Source: Candidatus Enterococcus murrayae (lineage in GTDB: Bacteria > Bacillota > Bacilli > Lactobacillales > Enterococcaceae). Taken from it: a DNA stretch of 37,978 bases. The position numbers were made by a program, and so were the translations under genes. The stretch spans positions 1-37,978 of the forward strand of contig NZ_JAFLVR010000083.1 of NCBI RefSeq assembly GCF_017315985.1, read 5' to 3'. The notes beneath the pieces were generated by a model. It saw only the letters and a program-made list of their open reading frames with translations, ran no database searches and had not been told where the DNA came from. Of the stretch, positions 34,606 through 37,978 are shown piece after piece (the first letter of the stretch is position 1; each line of letters begins with the position of its first letter).

Positions 34606-37104
34606 CTAAACTTTTTCTGGAATTTTTTCTTCTTTAGGATTTTTTACAGTTAATGTAACTTTCCCCTTGCTGGCACCAATTGTTACAGCATCTCCCAATT
34701 GAATTTGCCCAGATAATAATGCTTCTGCCAAGCGGTCTTCAATCTCTTTCTGCAGTGCCCTGCGTATTGGCCGGGCGCCATATTCAGGGTCAAAACCAAC
34801 TTTTCCGATCACATCATAAGCGGCTGACGTGATTTTCACTTTAATTTCATGTTCCCTCATACGATCTAAAATGGAGCGGCTCATAATTTTTACTATTTCA
34901 TGAATTTGCTCTTGATCTAACGATTTAAAGACAACTGTTTCATCAATTCGGTTTAAAAATTCCGGACGGAATGCTTTTTTCAGTTCTTCCAATATACGTT
35001 TTTCCATTGCTTGATGATCTTTGGTAATATCCTTTACATTGAAGCCAACATTTTTCTCCTCGCGGATTTCTGTTGCGCCGATATTTGAAGTCATAATCAA
35101 GATGGTATTACGAAAATCGACTTTCCGGCCCTTCGAATCTGTTAAATGACCGTCATCCAAAACTTGTAATAAAATATTAAACACATCCGGATGAGCTTTT
35201 TCTACTTCATCCAATAGAATGACTGAATAAGGCTTTTGGCGAATTTTCTCTGTCAACTGTCCGCCCTCTTCATACCCAACATAACCTGGAGGCGAACCAA
35301 TTAAACGACTCGTGCTATATTTTTCCATATATTCAGACATATCTACTCGGATTAAAGCTTCTTCACTACCAAACATCGCTTCAGCCAAGGCTTTCGCCAA
35401 TTCCGTTTTTCCGACGCCAGTTGGGCCTAAAAACATAAAGGAACCAATCGGACGATTAGGATCTTTCAATCCACTACGAGCACGACGGATAGCTCGTGAG
35501 ATAGCTTTGACAGCTTCTTCTTGTCCGACAACTCTTTCATGTAAAATATTTTCTAAGTCTAATAGACGCTGACTTTCCTTTTTCTCTAACTGCTGTAACG
35601 GTACGCCGGTCCATTGAGAAACAACTGCCGCCACATCCTCGTCAGTAACTTGATCGATATAGCCATTTTCTTGTTTTGCAGCCTTAACTTTCGCTTGCTC
35701 CAATACTTCAGATAATTGCTTTTCACGCAAGCGTAAACGTGCTGCTGATTCAAAATCTTGATTTTGAATCGCTTTTTCTTTTTCTGTCACTAAATCTTGA
35801 ACTTCTTCTTCCAACTCTGTAAGTTCTGATACTTCATCAGTGGAATCCAGACGAACCTTTGCAGAAGATTCATCCATCAAATCAATTGCCTTATCTGGTA
35901 GTTGACGTGAATTGATGTATCTTACAGATAAAGAGACTGCCGCATGTAAAGCGTCATTGGTAATTTCCACTCCATGATGTTCCTCATATCGTGGCCGTAG
36001 ACCTTTCAAAATTTCTTCGGCTTCTTCAGGTGTTGGTTCCTCCACCTGTACTCGAGCAAAACGGCGTTCTAACGCGGAATCTTTTTCAATATATTTTTGA
36101 TACTCATCTAATGTTGTCGCGCCAATCGTTTGTAATTCGCCACGGGCCAATGCAGGTTTTAAAATATTTGATGCATCAATCGCGCCTTCAGCTCCACCAG
36201 CACCAATCAACGTATGCAACTCATCAATGAACAAGATAATTTGAGCATCATGATAAATTTCATCAATTACTTTTTTCAAGCGATCTTCAAATTCTCCGCG
36301 ATATTTTGTACCAGCAACAAGTGCTCCCATATCCAACATCATCAAGCGTTTGCCGCGCATATCTTCTGGTACATCTCCAGAAATAATCCGTTGAGCCAAC
36401 CCTTCAACGATTGCCGTTTTACCAACACCAGGCTCTCCAACTAATACAGGATTATTCTTCGTACGACGACTTAAAATTTGTACTACCCGTCGTACCTCGC
36501 TATCTCTTCCCACTACTGGATCCAAGCGTTTTTCTCGGGCCAACTTCGTTAAATCACGAGCTAAGCCATCTAAGGTAGGTGTTCCTTGGGTATTGTTTTG
36601 TGCAGGTTTCGCAGGAGTTTTTCTACGAGTTCCAACTCCTTGATTAGTATTTTGCGTCTCATTAACGCCCATTTTTTTCAACAGAAGTTGCCGCATTTTA
36701 GGTAAGCTCAGACCCAAATTTACTAAGATATGGGAAGCTAAAATTTCGTCATCTCTCAATAATCCTAATAAAATATGTTCTGTTCCAACTAGTTTTGCAT
36801 TGAAACGCTTAGCTTCATCATCGGCAAAAATCAAAATCTGTTTTGCTCTTGGAGAATAGGGAAGATATCCTCCCTCGGGATACGACTTAACCGATCCATA
36901 CCCTGTCATGTGCTCGATTTCTTCACGAATATCGTTCTCACTTGAATTCATCTGACGTAACGTTTTTCCCGCGATTCCTTGTTGTTCGATCACTAATGCT
37001 AACAATAAATGTTCCGAACCAACCGAGCGGTGTTTAAAATACTTGGCTTCTTGTTGCGCAATCGATAATACTGCTTTTGCGCGTTCTGTATACAGCTGAT
37101 CCAT
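34606..37104 (-). CDS. clpC: Clp ATPase ClpC
   Basis: 832 aa from ATG 37104 ([15 protein letters not shown]), AAAGGAG 8 nt upstream. Double Clp-N repeat (residues 1-145), AAA+ module 1 with GEPGVGKT near 205 and [12 protein letters not shown], a UVR-containing middle domain ([21 protein letters not shown]), and AAA+ module 2 with GPTGVGKT near 545 and [14 protein letters not shown]. It unfolds substrates for the ClpP peptidase. ClpC normally needs the adaptors MecA or McsB; mcsA and mcsB are absent between ctsR and clpC here, as is usual in Lactobacillales. It is in one operon with ctsR, 5 nt apart. Confidence 0.97.
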   Translation of the reverse strand: MDQLYTERAKAVLSIAQQEAKYFKHRSVGSEHLLLALVIEQQGIAGKTLRQMNSSENDIREEIEHMTGYGSVKSYPEGGYLPYSPRAKQILIFADDEAKRFNAKLVGTEHILLGLLRDDEILASHILVNLGLSLPKMRQLLLKKMGVNETQNTNQGVGTRRKTPAKPAQNNTQGTPTLDGLARDLTKLAREKRLDPVVGRDSEVRRVVQILSRRTKNNPVLVGEPGVGKTAIVEGLAQRIISGDVPEDMRGKRLMMLDMGALVAGTKYRGEFEDRLKKVIDEIYHDAQIILFIDELHTLIGAGGAEGAIDASNILKPALARGELQTIGATTLDEYQKYIEKDSALERRFARVQVEEPTPEEAEEILKGLRPRYEEHHGVEITNDALHAAVSLSVRYINSRQLPDKAIDLMDESSAKVRLDSTDEVSELTELEEEVQDLVTEKEKAIQNQDFESAARLRLREKQLSEVLEQAKVKAAKQENGYIDQVTDEDVAAVVSQWTGVPLQQLEKKESQRLLDLENILHERVVGQEEAVKAISRAIRRARSGLKDPNRPIGSFMFLGPTGVGKTELAKALAEAMFGSEEALIRVDMSEYMEKYSTSRLIGSPPGYVGYEEGGQLTEKIRQKPYSVILLDEVEKAHPDVFNILLQVLDDGHLTDSKGRKVDFRNTILIMTSNIGATEIREEKNVGFNVKDITKDHQAMEKRILEELKKAFRPEFLNRIDETVVFKSLDQEQIHEIVKIMSRSILDRMREHEIKVKITSAAYDVIGKVGFDPEYGARPIRRALQKEIEDRLAEALLSGQIQLGDAVTIGASKGKVTLTVKNPKEEKIPEKV

Positions 37105-37109
37105 ATCCC

Positions 37110-37574
37110 TCACTCCTTTTTCTCATAACTTAAACGTTCCAAAAATCCATGAAGAATTCTTCCCCGTAGTCTATTCTCAATTTGACTGATCCCAAGAACA
37201 TTCTTCGATACTGCGCTTAACATCAAATTACCTTCATTTTCAGTAATAATTTCTTCTTCAAATAATTTCTGAATAATCCCAAAAGCATTCGCCTCCGAAA
37301 TTTCAGTTCCAAAAGAATCCATTAATTGCTCTAAAAAATAATGCTGATCAGAAATCTTAACTTTACTTATTCGAATATAGCCTCCACCACCTCGTTTACT
37401 TTCAACTAAATAGCCTCGTTGAAAAGTAAAACGCGTATTGATCACATAATTTATCTGGGAAGGAACACAATTGAACAGCTGCGCCATCTCCGCTCTTCGA
37501 ATTTCGATAATTTCATTATTTTCTAAAATATCTTTCAAGTAAGATTCGATCAAATCAGAGGTATTTCTACTCAT
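37110..37574 (-). CDS. ctsR: Class III stress repressor CtsR
   Basis: 154 aa, usual length. An N-terminal winged helix-turn-helix with the glycine-rich wing KRGGGGYIRI (about residues 61-70), which senses heat in CtsR proteins, and a C-terminal dimer domain (ENRLRGRILHGFLERL). It represses clp genes by binding tandem heptads (consensus RGTCAAANANRGTCAAA); one such site lies in its own promoter (37588-37604). AGGAGGCG precedes the ATG. Confidence 0.96.
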   Translation of the reverse strand: MSRNTSDLIESYLKDILENNEIIEIRRAEMAQLFNCVPSQINYVINTRFTFQRGYLVESKRGGGGYIRISKVKISDQHYFLEQLMDSFGTEISEANAFGIIQKLFEEEIITENEGNLMLSAVSKNVLGISQIENRLRGRILHGFLERLSYEKKE

Positions 37575-37587
37575 GATATCGCCTCCT

Positions 37588-37613
37588 ATTGACTATTCCT
37601 GACCATAATTATA
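37588..37613 (-). promoter_or_regulatory. ctsR-clpC promoter -10 and CtsR operator
   Basis: The minus strand has TATAAT (37613-37608), then GGTCAGGAATAGTCAAT (37604-37588): two GTCA heptads in direct repeat, three bases apart, between the -10 and the ribosome binding site. This is where CtsR would block transcription. The -35 (TTTATT at best) is weak. Confidence 0.75.
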
Positions 37614-37662
37614 TCGAACTTAGCGCATGAAATAAAGAAGAACGCTTTTCTTTAAATTAGGA

Positions 37663-37695
37663 TAAAAAAAAAGAAGGCTTTCACCTTCTTTTTGA
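37663..37695 (-). terminator. Terminator of the tRNA cluster
   Basis: On the minus strand AAGAAGG-TGAAAG-CCTTCTT followed by TTTTTTT, immediately after tRNA-Pro. Confidence 0.88.
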
Positions 37696-37769
37696 TCGGG
37701 AAGACAGGATTCGAACCTGCGACCCCTTGGTCCCAAACCAAGTGCTCTACCAAGCTGAGCTACTTCCCG
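37696..37769 (-). tRNA. tRNA-Pro (anticodon TGG)
   Basis: 74 nt without CCA. The acceptor arms CGGGAAG/CTTCCCG, D-arm GCTC..GAGC, anticodon arm CTTGG-TTTGGGA-CCAAG and T-arm GTTCGAATC fit. The loop gives anticodon TGG. Confidence 0.95.
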
Positions 37770-37785
37770 ATAAACAAAAAAACCA

Positions 37786-37859
37786 CGCGCCCAAGAGGAG
37801 TCGAACCCCTAACCTTTTGATCCGTAGTCAAACACTCTATCCAGTTGAGCTATGGGCGC
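37786..37859 (-). tRNA. tRNA-Arg (anticodon ACG)
   Basis: 74 nt without CCA. Acceptor GCGCCCA/TGGGCGC, anticodon arm TTTGA-CTACGGA-TCAAA and T-loop GTTCGACTC fit; anticodon ACG, whose A is normally edited to inosine. Confidence 0.95.
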
Positions 37860-37871
37860 ATATTTGTATTA

Positions 37872-37957
37872 TGCCGAGGACCGGAATCGAACCGGTACGG
37901 TGATCACTCACCGCAGGATTTTAAGTCCTGTGCGTCTGCCAGTTCCGCCACCCCGGC
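37872..37957 (-). tRNA. tRNA-Leu (anticodon TAA)
   Basis: 86 nt, class II tRNA with a long variable arm (about TGCGGTGAGTGATCACCGTA). Acceptor GCCGGGG/CCTCGGC with one G-U, anticodon arm CAGGA-CTTAAAA-TCCTG; anticodon TAA. Confidence 0.94.
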
Positions 37958-37978
37958 GATCTTCCCTGGTCTTCAGGA

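Noticed and set aside
1-37978. CRISPR array, insertion sequence or rRNA genes
   Set aside because: No regularly spaced repeats, transposase motifs or rRNA sequence were seen anywhere in the window.

Overview
The window looks like chromosomal DNA of a low-GC Gram-positive coccus of the order Lactobacillales, most likely Enterococcus. The ribosomal proteins, RpoB/RpoC (1204 and 1217 aa), a ctsR-clpC pair without mcsAB, strong AGGAGG ribosome binding sites and several TTG/GTG starts all point that way. The species is not certain; a member of the E. casseliflavus/gallinarum type is a guess.

Layout. (1) About 1-4300 is an AT-rich accessory segment. The 3' end of rpsI and its terminator occur twice, at about 622-728 and 4186-4295. 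The ~3.5 kb between the copies holds a Fic toxin/VbhA-type antitoxin pair, a 646-residue protein with a PD-(D/E)XK nuclease motif, and a C-terminal scrap of another gene. It looks like a small integrase-less island (or the remnant of one) inserted by site-specific recombination at the rpsI 3' end. Outside it lies a frameshifted DUF3916 gene. (2) 4.2-8.4 kb: rplM-rpsI with an L13-type leader, then argG and argH separated by a 315-nt highly structured spacer that ends in a terminator hairpin. (3) 8.4-13.1 kb: a leftward sugar operon (1-phosphofructokinase-type kinase, PTS IIBC, PTS IIA, LacD-type aldolase) opposite a divergent RpiR-type regulator. The enzyme set suits D-tagatose (or fructose-like) uptake through a bisphosphate to triose phosphates. 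(4) 13.2-15.4 kb: a DUF1538 membrane protein overlapping a double-domain PII-like protein, a probable transporter plus its regulator. (5) 15.5-18.5 kb: dps, a broken prepilin peptidase gene, msrA, and an LCP cell-wall ligase. (6) 18.8-26.4 kb: rpoB-rpoC with promoter and leader. (7) 26.5-29.7 kb: an ABC importer of the TrpXYZ class. It is preceded by a perfect-looking promoter, a 19-codon leader peptide ending in a Tyr/Phe-rich run, and mutually exclusive antiterminator/terminator hairpins. This is a textbook ribosome-mediated attenuator and suggests a tyrosine/phenylalanine importer. (8) 29.7-37.6 kb: birA, gor, the trhP1-trhP2 pair of U32 proteins (tRNA hydroxylation), and ctsR-clpC with a CtsR operator. 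(9) 37.7-37.96 kb: tRNA-Leu, tRNA-Arg and tRNA-Pro.

The items most worth following up are the Tyr/Phe leader-peptide attenuator, the rpsI-flanked Fic/nuclease island, the structured argG-argH spacer, and the DUF1538-PII pair. All calls come from reading the sequence; no database search was run.
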